NCBI GenBank assembly: GCA_030340625.1
Contig: JAOPHQ010001990.1
Location: 5,001-69,000 of the forward strand
Length of the DNA: 64,000 bases
Source: Merluccius polli
Taxonomy: Eukaryota; Chordata; Actinopteri; Gadiformes; Merlucciidae
Direction of reading: 5' to 3'
Positions within the stretch are counted from its first letter, which is position 1. Every line of letters begins with the position of its first letter. The notes beneath the pieces were generated by a model, which was given only the letters and a program-made list of their open reading frames with translations, ran no database searches and had not been told where the DNA came from. Of the stretch, positions 47,849 to 59,770 are shown in pieces. A program made the position numbers and the translations under genes.

Positions 47849-47902
47849 GTATCGAAAAATTCACAGAGGCAAACCTCTGCGAAGTGCATAATTTTTCGAT
47901 AC
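47849..47902. repeat. Foldback with 13-bp arms and a second inner stem
   Basis: GTATCGAAAAATT (47849-47861) pairs with 47890-47902. Inside, CAGAGG pairs with CCTCTG around loop CAAA, giving a hairpin with an asymmetric bulge. It looks like part of a fold-back repeat, but I found no ends. Confidence 0.85.
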
Positions 47903-48238
47903 ATGCACACCTCGTCGTGGATTATCCCTTACATATCATTCATTACTGGAGTTCTGAATCCCAGGTAAAATCTATCAGGAACTAATCTCTTAACCATCTT
48001 GTCTTCTTTTTGTGCCCATTCAGAGGGCAGTTGGATTTTATTCTTATATGATTGCTAGGAGCTGCATCAAGATGTAATGCAATTGGCCCCAAATATACAC
48101 TTCCCCCAGTGTATTTTTATTTTACAATAAACTGTAATCAATACGCCTGATAAATAACATGCATTAAAACGCTGTGAGTGATTAGCACAGATTAGCTTTC
48201 AGGTTTATGTGCAGTTCAACAACATCCTCATAATGGTG

Positions 48239-50202
48239 CAGTGTTTCCCACAGGATTTTGTGAGACTATGGTGGGTGGATCTCGGACCCTCTAGGGGGGT
48301 CCGGGGGCATGCTCCCCCGGAAGATTTTTTTTTACATTTTAAAGTTAAATGCATCAATCTGGTGCACTTTGAAAGCAAAATTAAGAGGCTAGATATATGA
48401 AGACCTGTGTGCTCTTGTGAACAATTTAATCATAAACACATTGGTTGTATAGATATGAATGGTGAAAACACAAAATCAACTAGAGCATACATCTGAGCCA
48501 TCAAAGAAATTAAGCAAACGTGGTTAACAGAAAAGCCAAGATATATGCCCTGATCAACATAATTGTCAAGCGGGATCCCCTGGAAGACAATTTGGATTAG
48601 GTTCTGCTGAATTTTGTGGAAATAAATTGACAATATTCAGGCATGAGATGAACAAACCAAATATAAGCCTATATTACAGTAGCATCTTTGTGTAGAGCAA
48701 CAGAGCTCTTGGGACCCTGGGCCTGGTCAGTAATCCATCCCTGCTAATACATTTCATCATGTAAATATGAGCACTCCTTTCAGGTGATGTGACCTATTGG
48801 CTCAAAATCAGTGCAGGATCATACTTGTTTTGTGAGACACAACTCTTACTTTCTTTTTGTTTCTTCTTCTTTTTTTTAAAAAATCAAATCTTAACATTCT
48901 TCATATTTTTTTAAATAAACGTTTAATACATTTAATACCCACGTTTTATTTTGAAAACCGGAAGTTTCCACACGCTGCAGTAAGCTAGCGCTGACTTTCC
49001 CAGTTGTCTCAAAGTATTTGCCATAAAGTCGGCAATAAGGGCGCACTTGAAAATGTTGGAGCGGCTGCTTGACCACGCGGAACCGAGAGACGGCTGGCTG
49101 GACCGCAGTCCGGTGTGTGTGGATGTGCGGCGCTCCTCCGGCGGAGCGGTTCATGTTAATAGCGGAGTCCGGGAGGGTTCACCTTCACGGCGTAGTTACG
49201 AGGGATGTGCGACTATCGTCTTAAAAAATACTAAAGTGTTTTTTAAAGTTAGAAAGGTATTAGACGTTCAACCGATATTCACGCTCCGAATTACAGAGAT
49301 CAGACACAGGGATCACCGGTATGAGTCCCGTGTGTCTAGCGGTGTCTACCTGCCCAGGTGTCTACCTGCCCAGGTGTAGGCCTATTGGTCAGTAGTTCTG
49401 CAGCGATGAGTTAAATCAGGGCTTGTTGCGACCACGGATGTATTTGGTTTGCGATGCTCATGCCTTTTTATTTTAATGTTTTACTTTTCGCTCGACTAAT
49501 GAAAACGTATTCGACTAAGCCTCCGTCGATCGACTAAGCCGACTATTAGGGGGCAGCCCTAGTTAACTTACAGCACTTATATGGACCATTAGTTATATTT
49601 TCAATTTATTTACAGAGCAATCCCTGCAAAGTGTTTAGGTAATAACTATAGAAGAGAGGGGCGTGGCATCGCGATGGAGTCAGCCATTACGATGCACGAT
49701 GTCAGACCACGCGAACGCGAACCTGATTTTTTTTTTTTCACAGACACGTCGGTACGCCGGAATTCCGGCGTGGTGGCGGAACGCTATCAGCCCTGCGTTA
49801 GTTACAAGGCTCGCGAATCGCGGGGCACTCGTCCGCGACGCCTTGTAAACGTTAAGTTAACTTACGTTGTCAGAGTGTTTGAACTAGTGGATACTGTAAA
49901 GTTTGTTAACGTTACTTACCTCAAACGATGTGGTGCCCTGACGTCTCGGATGCTGTCAGGTAACGCTATTCCAGTGCGCGCGCGTGTGTATGTATGAGTG
50001 TGCGCGCGCCGCGTTCAGCGGGGAGGGGAGGGGCGGAGCGGCTGACTGGGAGTGAGAGATGCTTAAGCAGTGGCGCGAAACACAAGTTACAGATCTTAAT
50101 TGTTATTATGTAAGAATTTTTTTCGGTTCATTCTGAGACTGTGGCGGGACAAATTAGACCATGGCGGGCCGCCATAGTCTAAGTAATTAATGGGAAACAC
50201 TG
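48239..50202. mobile_element. Non-autonomous hAT-like element with nested insertion
   Basis: Exact 12-bp ends CAGTGTTTCCCA and TGGGAAACACTG. ATGGTG lies directly outside both (48233-48238, 50203-50208), so the duplication appears to be 6 bp where hAT usually gives 8. Subterminal hairpin TCCGGGGG...CCCCCGGA at about 48299-48320. GC-rich promoter-like blocks lie at about 49030-49180 and 49660-49860. No intact transposase. A second hAT piece is nested at 49201-49560. Confidence 0.72.
49201..49560. mobile_element. Nested Ac-type hAT fragment
   Basis: The left end reads AGGGATGTGCGACTATCG. The right end, reverse-complemented, reads AGGGCTGCCCCCTAATAGTCG, followed inward by repeated GACTAAGC/TCGACTA words seen in Ac-like hAT elements. 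AGTTA occurs beside both ends (49194-49198, 49561-49565), but a clean 8-bp duplication is not seen. Confidence 0.5.
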
Positions 50203-52170
50203 ATGGTGGCATCGAGGGTTGCTGTGCTGATTTTTAGATCATGTGCACAAGTGAGGGGGAAAAATAGGCCTTAAGGAATATAAAGGAATTCTCAATTTAC
50301 AGTCCAACCTGCTATGTAGTCTACTCTAAGGGCCGTTGGTTAGAATGTGTGTGGGATCTGTAAGGGGTATAAAATATGTGCACTGGAGCTGTTTTTATAC
50401 CTCTTTTACATCTACCGCCGGTATACTAATGAGACTGTTTCATTCCAGTCTGAGAGTTTGGATTTACAGCTAAATAGCCCTAAGCAGTGATGCTCCATTT
50501 GATTGCATCAGTTTGTGTGGCCTTTTTCTTTACTAAAAAAAAAAACTGAGCAGCCAATCTGTCTTTTAAGTGCACCTTCTCCCTTCCTGTTGTCCTCTGT
50601 TTGTTGCCGGTACATTGTGACAAGACATGGTTCAACATAGCATACCATGTGAGTGGTAAAACAACATGGAAATGATCTGTTTGTGTATTTATGCTGCTGT
50701 TGTTTGAGCCAACAGTACTGTGCATGCTTGTCATTTGTAACAGTTTATCAGTTGTAATCCTGGCTACATGCTATTGCCACAACATTTCTTAAGTTTATGT
50801 TCATCTTTTCACATTTTTCAGCTTGTTAGAATATATTATTTTTAAATATTTTCAATGTAACTTCCTCTAAAGCTAAACATCAGGCTTAAAATGTCAACCA
50901 ATCATATCATAACATGTTTCAACTCTCCATCTCATGACGCAACAAGCTAACACACAGCGGGCTAGCGGCCCCTTATATCACGCCAATCCAATCCTGAAGA
51001 TCTCATTCATCCTACAGCGCTTAATATCCTGTTTTCCTTGCCATGTTACCGCGTTAAGAGACACTCTGCCATTTCACGCTGTCTGCTACAACTCCCGTGT
51101 GGGATGATTAAATACTGCTGGCTCTTTAGCACAGTTGGCTCCAGTTTGATCTAGCTTCATGGTGTCAGGTCCCTGGTGGTATGTGTGTGTGTGTGTGTGT
51201 TGTTGTGTTCATACTTTCAGCAGCAGGCCTACAGTATTTACCACTCCACAACAACGCGTTCTCTCATCACCACAATAATGCTGTTTGATGGTAAAGTTCA
51301 AGGGATGCAGCTGTTACACAGGCCTGCATGCAAACACACACAGACACATGTATGCACGCACGCTAGAGCTGATGGATTGAGTAATTGGCCCACGTGACCC
51401 AACAATAACAGCGGGTGTAGGTGGTTGCGGATCAGCCTTTTTTCTGTATTTATAATATGCTGGCTTTCATCGTCTTGTATTGTAACATGACACTAAGCAG
51501 AAACTCCACTTCGTCGTCCAGCCACATATGAAGAATCACATTTTGCTACAAGCTACTATTGTTTTTGTTTTCAAGTTACTATGCCAAAGGAAAATAAGCT
51601 CACTGCTTATGAATGCTTAGAATGTTCTTCTCTGGCATTTGACATCTCCGTTGACTTTATTGCCACCTACTGGCCCGGCATGCTTGTTTCAGCATTTGGA
51701 ATCGTTTTTGCGTTCTTGTATGGACATATTTGGAGATATTTTGTAAAATGAAGGTTGTGTGTACATTTTTTTTTCAAATAGAGGGGTAAATATCTGTTTA
51801 GAAAAATATCCGTATTTGTGTGGACAAGGCGGTAATTTCTTGCTATCAGCTATTTCTTGTATACCATCCTAATTGTTTTGTTCAAGTTTGGCATTTCAAA
51901 TCCTTTTATGCAGCGGGGTATCAAAAGGGTGTCCGCAACCCCTAGAGGATCCACAGAGGTACTGCAGGAAATGTTTAAAAAAAAAAATGTGTTGTTGGAA
52001 ATACTACATTTTGAGTCTAATTGTTGACATTGTCTGTGTCGAGATTTAAATCAGCCATCATTTTTGTTCAACTCACCCCCTGTCGTGGTGTACGTGCGTT
52101 CCAAAATTGGGCAGTTGGTGAGCTAAGATCCATTCTATTCCAAACAATAGCAGCTCCCATAGCTGTATAT
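50203..52170. other. Unassigned sequence with a GT repeat
   Basis: A (GT)n run at 51182-51200; otherwise nothing I can support. Confidence 0.45.
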
Positions 52171-52750
52171 TGTCCAAGGCAAGGCAAGGCAAGGCAAGGC
52201 AGCTTTATTTATATAGCGCATTTCATACACAATGGCAACTCAATGCGCTTTACATAGAACAATAAGAATTGAAATTAAAAAAAAATAAAAATAAAATAAT
52301 AATAATAATAATAAAAAAAATAAAAAAAAATAAAATAAAAAAATAAAAGAATAGAAAGAAATAAAATACTATAACAGCAGCATAAAATCATGATTTAAAA
52401 GGACATAGTGCAATTAAAATTTACAATTTAAAGTGCTTTGAACAAGCTCAATCATAAGCACAGGAGAAGAGAAGTGTTTTTAACCTGGATTTAAAAATGT
52501 TCACAGTTGGGGCTGATTTCAGTTCAGCTGGTAGTTTGTTCCAGTTTTGTGCAGCATAACAGCTAAAAGCTGCTTCACCATGTTTAGTTTGAACTCTGGG
52601 CTTCACTATCTGACCTGAGTCAGTAGATCTCAGAGCCCTACTGGGTTTGTATTCTACTAAGATGTCATTCATGTATTCTGGACCTAAACCATTCAGTGAT
52701 TTGTAGACCAGTAGCAGAACTTTAAAATCTATTCTATAGCTGACTGGGAG
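52171..52750 (-). mobile_element. L2-like LINE, 3' part (interrupted by hAT)
   Basis: It opens on the + strand with AAGGC units and GCAGCTTTATTTATATAGCG (the LINE 3' end) and runs into minus-strand coding sequence for the ORF2 C-terminus, including NWNKLPAELKSAP (open 52448-52672). An internal A-rich stretch (52276-52350) is expanded compared with the copy at 27119. Coding similarity stops at 52750, exactly where a hAT end begins, and resumes near 56841. Confidence 0.85.
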
Positions 52751-55700
52751 CAGGGACGGACTGGGACCAAAAAAAGGCCCTGGACTTTTTCCTCAAATAG
52801 GCCCCCCCCTTGCATATCCCTGTGATTTTTAAATAATTGAAGAAAACCCACACAGATTAACTATGTATATTGTTTATTGCCTAATAATGAAGGTCTCAAG
52901 AAGGCTTAACATTACTTTCAACTACTTTCAACTGCTTGTATAACAAAAAACCTAAATTACTGACTTGGGCAACAATAATAACACTGATAAATCATTCTCA
53001 ATGTTGGCTATTCAAGGTGGTCACAATTAGTGCTGTGGTAGTAAAAGTTTCTTCAAAAGGTCACTGTTTTCTGCCAGTCTGTCTATGACACAGTCACTGT
53101 CCAGGGACATGAGGATGTCTTTCTCTGTAGCCATTAGCATGAATGCTTCCAGGTGTTCCTGAGAACTGTTGCTCCTTAAACGATTCTTGATGTATTTCAG
53201 GATAGAAAAACTTCTCTCACAGGCGACCTGCGTCACAGGCAGAGTGAGGAGAAACTTATACCCCAACCCAAGGATGTGATAGGCATCAGTTAAGAAGTTG
53301 TACCTTGTAAGGATTTGGTAACAACATGTGGGACACTCTTTACAGGATTTGCAGGTGCCGTTTATGATTTCTGCCCCCTCCTCCACCACATCTGGGTCAT
53401 CCTCTACTCTCCTCACTGTGTACTCCTCAAGCACAGACTGTTTAAGGCGTGGCCACTGCGCTGCCAGGCTCTTCAGCTCACTTTGTAAGTTAGCAGTAGT
53501 TGCCCTGTTGTCAAACTTGAGCAAGCATTTGCTCAGCACCATAAGTGCAACATCAGGCAAACCTGATAAAGAAACTTCAGGGAACCTTCTTGGGTCAAGA
53601 AGAGCTAAGTCTGCATAGAGGGCACCATGGGTTAAAAAGCGCCTGTGGATGCTCTCTGTAACAGTGTCCATGATCCAGTTATGTACATTCGCTTCATAGG
53701 CACTGCTGGCATTTGTGAAAACCTCATCACTTTCACCATTTCACCAGCCATCATCTTCTTCTTTCTTGTTCTTTTCTCTGGAAGCATTTCCTCCACTTCC
53801 AGGTCACATTGCTCTTCAGTAAGTTTTTCATTTGCGAACTGAACAAAACCATCAGCAGCTTGCTTCACCGACTCAAAATCTCTTGCCATGTTCCTCAGGG
53901 ATTCTTCAGTGGTCAAAACCATTCGGTGAGCTGACAAGATGTCCAAACCACGTGTCTGTAAATATTTTGAGAGTGGTGTGGTAACTGCAGTCAGAACAGT
54001 CTCGTACCTCATCAAAGACTCCAAGTAGCCTCTTGCTTTGACACGCACTGATGATTTCAGGTTTTCCTTTGCTTCAATCACTTCCAGTGTCCTGAGGACA
54101 TCAACATAGACACACTGTTGTGGCTTTGCAAAGGACCCAAAAATCTTCTTCAAGGCAACATCCTTAGCCCACCAACGTGTCTCTCCAATCATGGACAGGC
54201 GCCTGTGTCGACTATCGTGGCTTCCCTGCTCCCACACATTCATCCTTTGATATGACTCACGAAAGAAGACAGCAATATCATTCAGTAAGGAGAAGAGGGA
54301 TCCACTGCTAATAGACACTGCAGTTCTGTCAGTCAGAACCAAGTTTAGCACATGTGCATAACACCACACATGCACTTGATTTGGTGCTTTGGAAGACAGC
54401 AGTGTAGCAAAGCCTCTGTATTGACCTTGCATGTTTGATGCACCGTCAGTGGCATTACTGATGCAGTTACTGATTTCCAACTTGTATTTCTCCATCACAT
54501 CTACAAGCATCTGAACGAAATATTGGCCAGTGGTTGCTTCACATTTCACCACGGCTAAAAGCCTTTCCTGCACTGTGTCTTTGACATACCTCAGAACTAT
54601 AGAGCACTGTTCTTGCGAAGTAATGTCTTGTGTTGTGTCAATCTGCACTGAAAACATCCCAGCTTCAGTAACTTCTTTCGCAATTACTTCCTGAATTAGG
54701 TGCTGCACTGCTGAGATGACCAAATTCACTGTCGTTTTTGACAAAAATGTCACAGCAGAACCTCGACCTTTGCAGTGTGTCTCATGCATCCTCGTACTCT
54801 TTTCTATGCACTCTGAGAGATGTTCCTTCATGCATACATCATATTTCCCAAGAAGAATGACAAGCTCTAAAAAGGTCCCATGATCAATGCTCATGTCATC
54901 CAGGGTATAAGCTGCCTCAAACTGTGTTCCCCTGTAGCTTAGTCCTCTCTTGCCAATTAGCTTGACTATGTCAACAACGCGTTCCAACACCTGTCGTCTC
55001 TTCCGTACTTGATGTCTGTGGGCCACTACTTGGGGACCGTGTAGTAGACTGGCAATATCGGCTTTTGATGCTCTTAAGAAATACGCTTCAGCGCACACCC
55101 TGTGCATGTTGCTCCTTTCATGCTCCTCTACTCTTTGATTGATGTGCTTCCAGTCTTTCATTCCACTTATAAATGGACTGGTTTCATCTGGCCTGGCAAA
55201 TGCTAAACACATGTCAGCCATTTACGATTAGTACCATCCCTACAGCTGAACAGTCTTTGTAGAGACAGGTTTTTGGGCTTTTGCTGAGGGTGGTAATTAA
55301 AAAATTGCTCCAGGCTGTAACTGTCTGAATTGGGGCGGCTGAAATGTTCTGTCACTGATCCCTCATTGTGGCACTTTGCTGGACTCTCCGCCTCATCTTT
55401 TGAGCTGCCACTATCTTCAACCTTAATAAAGAAATGATTAAAAAGATGAAGTTGAATGCTAATGCTATTGTTAATTACATCTACACTATGTGATAAGATT
55501 TAGAAAAACCCTTCATATTGTGCACTGGCATATGTCCGGGAAAGAGTGAAAAAGCGCTGAATGGCAGTATTTTGGTGAAACTGGGTTTTCAATAAATTGT
55601 TAAGTCTGCATAATGTTGAGAATAAATAATAACATATGTATCAGCAGGCTGTAATATCTACACATAGTAGCCACAAAGGAATAGAAATAAATATACAAGT

Positions 55701-56700
55701 TGTATTAACTGCTGCACCTGAACACTAGATGGCGGCAAACATAATACACTGGGGGCGGGCGCTCAACACTAGCCATTATGCGTCATAGAGGCCACGCCTC
55801 CTGCCCAGAGACTACCGGGCAAAACATCCGGGGGGAGGGCAGAAACCCGAGGCAGCGCATCCGGATAGATGCTAAGCTAAGGGGAGCTCCGCGCGTGACT
55901 TTTACAATACCCCTCCATTTGCTTGATAGATTAATATAACCAAAGCTAAACAAATAAAGTGAGTTAAAGCGATCCTGTGTCGGGGCCTCCTTCCTCAATG
56001 AACACCCCCTACAATAACACATTTTATAGTTTTAATATTATGCTGCACGTTTGGTAGGTTATGCAGAAATGAACTTGCTACGCATAAGGAGATGAAATCA
56101 CGGTCATTTAGCGTGTTCGTTTATTTATTAATTGTTATGCTGTTGTCAAGTTAGCTTGGTAGTTACGAGTTAATTTTGACAACAATAAGCCACGTGAACA
56201 CGTCCTCCTCATCCGACGCAAATCCAGCTAATAGAAGCTCAAGCTGACTATGAGAGGGGCAATGCTTAAACGTAACCTGCTCATCCTGACCATCTCACTT
56301 ACCGGTACCGTTTCCTCTGGTGGAATTCCCTTAGCTGTCTGTCCCTCGTCATGATCACCACTGTCGTCATTTAACAGTAACACAGTAGGCCTACTGCTGC
56401 TGCTGGCAGTTGCACTGCAGGCAAAAAGCTCTGTGAGCTTCTGGCACTTTGCTGCGTCCTTTTCAAGCACCTTGGCTTTCTTTTCCCTCACCTTTTCCCA
56501 TCCACATTTTTCTTTGCGCTTTCTACTCGCCATATTTCGACTCACTCTTCTTTGTTGGCGGTTAGGCCCGCGGAATTAATGCTTGACAAATTGACAATTG
56601 TTTGCCCCCTAGTGCCCCCTGCTGTTGATAGTTGTTAGATTCTATTTTTTTGTTATTGAACAGGGCGGGCCGACTCGTGTATTATTTTTCTGTTCTTCTA
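52751..56700 (-). mobile_element. Decayed autonomous hAT transposon inside the L2
   Basis: The left end reads CAGGGACGGACTGGGACC, of the Tip100-like CAGGG-CGGACTGG type. The interior carries a two-exon transposase gene on the minus strand. The right end is not clear: only a degraded GGGCCGACTCGTG near 56664-56680 could correspond. An A/T-rich tract (56786-56822) separates it from the resumed L2. Confidence 0.72.
53027..56545 (-). pseudogene. hAT transposase gene (TTF zinc finger and dimerisation domain), broken
   Basis: Exon 1 (56545-56303) encodes a basic N-terminus (MASRKRKEKCGWEKV) and ends before GTAAGT in phase 0. Exon 2 starts at 55421 after TTATTAAG, also phase 0, and encodes a TTF-type finger region (RRLF-like RLFSCRDGTNRKW). 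Near 55205-55225 a deletion with frameshift breaks it. The frame from 55221 carries the RNase-H-like core: SVQIDTTQD, NATDGASNMQGQ and the CxxH-type WCYAHVLNLV. A second shift near 53745 moves the C-terminus into another frame (53671-53027), which holds the hAT dimerisation motif VACERSFSILKYIKNRL. The protein would excise and insert hAT DNA; two breaks make it inactive as read. Confidence 0.88.
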
Positions 56701-56840
56701 TGTGTTTTATGTGCACTTAGTATGCATTAAGGCAGGATTGCTATGAGTAGCCGTATGTTTGTTGTAGCCTACATGCATTAAAGATTTTTTTTTTCAAAAA
56801 AAAAATTATAAAAAAAAAAAAAAGTAATGTGAAGAGAAAA

Positions 56841-58386
56841 GAGTAATGTGCTCTGATCTCTTTGTTCTGGTTAAAACTCGAGCTGCAGCATTCTGAATGA
56901 GCTGCAGCTGTTTAATGCTTTTTTGTGGGAGTCCAGTCAGAAGACCGTTACAGTAGTCGAGTCTACTGGAGATAAAAGCATGAATCAACTTCTCCTGGTC
57001 TGTTTGAGACATAAAACCCTTCACTCTGGATATGTTCTTAAGATGATAGAAGGCTGTTTTGGTGATGGATTTGATATGACTGCTGAAGGTCAAATCTGAG
57101 TCTATCAGCACGCCAAGGTTTCTGACTTGGTCCCTAGTTTTTAGAGAGAGTGACTCGAGATGTTTACTGACAGCAATCCTCTTCTCTTTATTGCCAAAAA
57201 CAATTACCTCAGTTTTGTCCTGATTTAATTGAAGGACATTTTGGTTCATCCAATTTGTTACTTGCTCTAAACAGTGACACAATGACTGTATTGGACTGTA
57301 GTCATCTGAGGACAGTGCTATGTATATCTGCGTGTCATCTGCATAACTGTGATAGTCTACATTAGAGTTCTGCAGAACTTGACCCAAAGGCAGCATATAC
57401 AGACTGAACAAAAGGGGTCCAAGAACTGACCCCTGAGGAACTCCACGTCATAGCCATTCGATTGGATTCATAACTTCCAATGGTCACAAAATAACTCTGC
57501 TCTTCCAAGTAGGACCTGAACCATTCTAGGACTGTTCCGCTGAGTCCTGCCCAAGTTTCCAACCTGTTCAACAATATACTGTGATCCACAGTGTCAAATG
57601 CAGCACTGAGATCCAACAGGACCAGAACTGACACCTTGCCTGAGTCAGTGTTTAACCTAATATCATTTAACACTCTAATAAGAGCTGTTTCTGTACTGTG
57701 GTGAGGTCGGAAGCCTGATTGAAATTTGTCGAAAAGGCCACTGGAATTCAAGAAATTGCTGAGTTGATTAAAAACCACTTTCTCAACGATCTTGGCTATA
57801 AAAGGAAGATTTGAGATAGGTCTGTAGTTGGTTAACATGGAAGCATCCAGCGATCTCTTTTTTAAGAGTGGCTTAATGGCAGCTACTTTTAGGGATTTAG
57901 GAAACGTGCCCAATTGAAGTGAGCTATTTAGTATTTGTCGCAAATCTATTTGGACAGAGTTCAAAATAGTTTTAAAAAAGTCTGATGGCATTGTGTCAAG
58001 ACAGCATGTTGATGGTTTTAGATGCTGAAATGTTTCCTCTATGGTTTTTTGGTCAACTGTATTAAATTCTGACATCGCAGTTGAGTTATTCCTGGGAGGT
58101 CTTAGGGATTGCGTTATTTTATTGTTTTGTTGATTTTTGTTAATATTTAACCTTATGGACTGGATTTTTTCACTTTTTTCAGCTTATCAACCATAGCAAA
58201 TAGAGTGCGAGTGTTGTTGATGTTCTTATTAATAACTTCAGAAAAGTGTCGCTGTCTAGCCTTTACTAACTCGTAGTTAAAATTACAAAGACTTATTTTG
58301 TAGAGGTCATGGTGAATTTGAAGTTTAGTTTTTCTCCACTTACACTCTGCTTTCCTGCATTCTGTTTTTAAAGCCTTTACCATCAT
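56841..58386 (-). pseudogene. L2 ORF2 remnant: reverse transcriptase without endonuclease
   Basis: Read from 58386 downward: a linker region (MVKALKTECRKAECKWRK) normally found between endonuclease and RT, a stop near 58153, then the RT with NYRPISNLPF, FQSGFRPHHSTETALIRV and LDLSAAFDTVDH (58075-57362), and after a frameshift near 57400 the SYADDTQIY box and thumb region (57411-56841). The last codons (RSEHIT) stop at the hAT boundary. About eight conserved codons are missing compared with the piece resuming at 52750. No APE endonuclease is present. Confidence 0.88.
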
Positions 58387-58408
58387 AGTGTTCTTCCATG
58401 GTGTTTTT

Positions 58409-59515
58409 TTAAGGCTGTCTTATCTGTTGTTTTGGATTGTCTCGCCTCTTGTCCTTGGCAGGGGCTGCTGGTGACCGACGCAAAACATCAAAAATGTTGT
58501 AGCTTAACAGCTGTACTCCTGACTTGTTGAGGCAAAATCCATCTGCCTCAAAGAGGTGTCTGCGTTCCCAAAAAATGTTGAAATTGTCAATAAAGTTCAC
58601 TGATTGAGCAGCACACGTATCTTTGAGCCATCTGTTTAGCATCAACAGCCTGCTGAATCTCTCGTCTCCTCGCCGAACTGTTGGTAGAGGTCCACTGATA
58701 AACACCTCAGTATTCAGACATCGAACTTTGTTCAGCAGATCATTAAAATCCCGTTTCAATACCTCTGATTGTTGCTTGACAACATCAAGTGCTCCTGTGT
58801 GAATGACGAGAGATTTCACTGTCGGATGCTCAGCAGTGATTTCCAGAATTTTCTCTGAGATATCGGACACCATATCATTGGTAAAACAAAGTACTTTGGT
58901 GTTTTTGCTGAAAAAGTGTTTTGTCTTATTCACAGCTCCATCACCCACTATCAGCGTTTGAGGCCCAGTGGTTAGCTCTTTCTGCAGCCTTTTAGTATAT
59001 GATTTAGCCTCGTACCTTTCTCTGGTACTGGAAGATGACCTTTCTTTTGGGGAGTCAGGGTCTTGTAAAAGTGGAGCAAATCTGTTCTCTAGTAGAATCC
59101 CTGTGTCTTTGATCGGTTTGCTCTTACTTTTTGTTTCAGCCACATTCCACGGCTGTTTTCTCCTTGGTACTGGGGTTGAAGAGTCCCTCCTGTGTGACGG
59201 CAGTGCAGGCCACTCAGTATCATCACGAGTCTCCAGGTGCTGGGTTCTGCCTGTTAACCGTCTTCCCATATCTGAGGGAAGCGATTTATCTTTCCATGAA
59301 TTATGCTTTGGCTTTGCACAAAGCATTTGTCTGTTAGCCTGCTCCTTTCCACTGATTTGGGTCATCGGTAGAGTGGTTTCATTCCCATATTGACCATTTA
59401 CCTCCACGTTGACTTCGAGTCGCAGAATTTTCGTCTCCAGTACTGCTATCTTCTGGAGAAGTTTGTGGTAGTTATCCGTGGAAAAGGGAGGCATCGTGTT
59501 GCTAACTAGAGGCAT
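58409..59515 (-). CDS. L2/CR1-type ORF1 with SGNH-esterase-like domain
   Basis: A 368-aa open frame. Residues about 12-38 form a heptad-rich coiled coil (LLQKIAVLETKILRLEVNV). A basic, low-complexity middle follows (about 60-180). The C-terminal half (about 185-350) folds like the GDSL/SGNH esterase domain known in ORF1 of CR1 and L2 LINEs: TLIVGDGAV, VIHTGALDV, SGPLPTVRRG and DGFCLNKSG. The usual catalytic GDS reads GDG, and the usual DG-H-N reads DGFCLN, so serine and histidine are both missing. The frame is nonetheless open end to end. ORF1 proteins of this kind bind LINE RNA. The stop is 22 bp before the ORF2 remnant. Confidence 0.85.
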   Translation of the reverse strand: MPLVSNTMPPFSTDNYHKLLQKIAVLETKILRLEVNVEVNGQYGNETTLPMTQISGKEQANRQMLCAKPKHNSWKDKSLPSDMGRRLTGRTQHLETRDDTEWPALPSHRRDSSTPVPRRKQPWNVAETKSKSKPIKDTGILLENRFAPLLQDPDSPKERSSSSTRERYEAKSYTKRLQKELTTGPQTLIVGDGAVNKTKHFFSKNTKVLCFTNDMVSDISEKILEITAEHPTVKSLVIHTGALDVVKQQSEVLKRDFNDLLNKVRCLNTEVFISGPLPTVRRGDERFSRLLMLNRWLKDTCAAQSVNFIDNFNIFWERRHLFEADGFCLNKSGVQLLSYNIFDVLRRSPAAPAKDKRRDNPKQQIRQP

Positions 59516-59770
59516 CTTAGCTTAGCTTAGCTGAGCTCCACAAACCCAGTCAATATAGTGCAGGCTTATGCTGCTGATAGGCCACACTCACAAAGTAAAA
59601 AGGGTTTAAATAATAGTGGTAGCCTTCAGATACTTTCCTAAATTAAGCTCCCAGTGATTTAAAAGTATCCAGGACCCGCTTTTCATACATTTTGTAGCAA
59701 AAGGACAGGATTAAAATGGGAGTAAAAAGTAAGAGCGGAGAGTGAAGAGCGAAGCGTCTACTAGCGTCTA
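59516..59770 (-). other. Probable L2 5' untranslated region
   Basis: Sequence upstream of ORF1 on the minus strand up to the repeated word AGTAGACGCT near 59755-59772. The 5' limit of the LINE is a guess. Confidence 0.45.
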
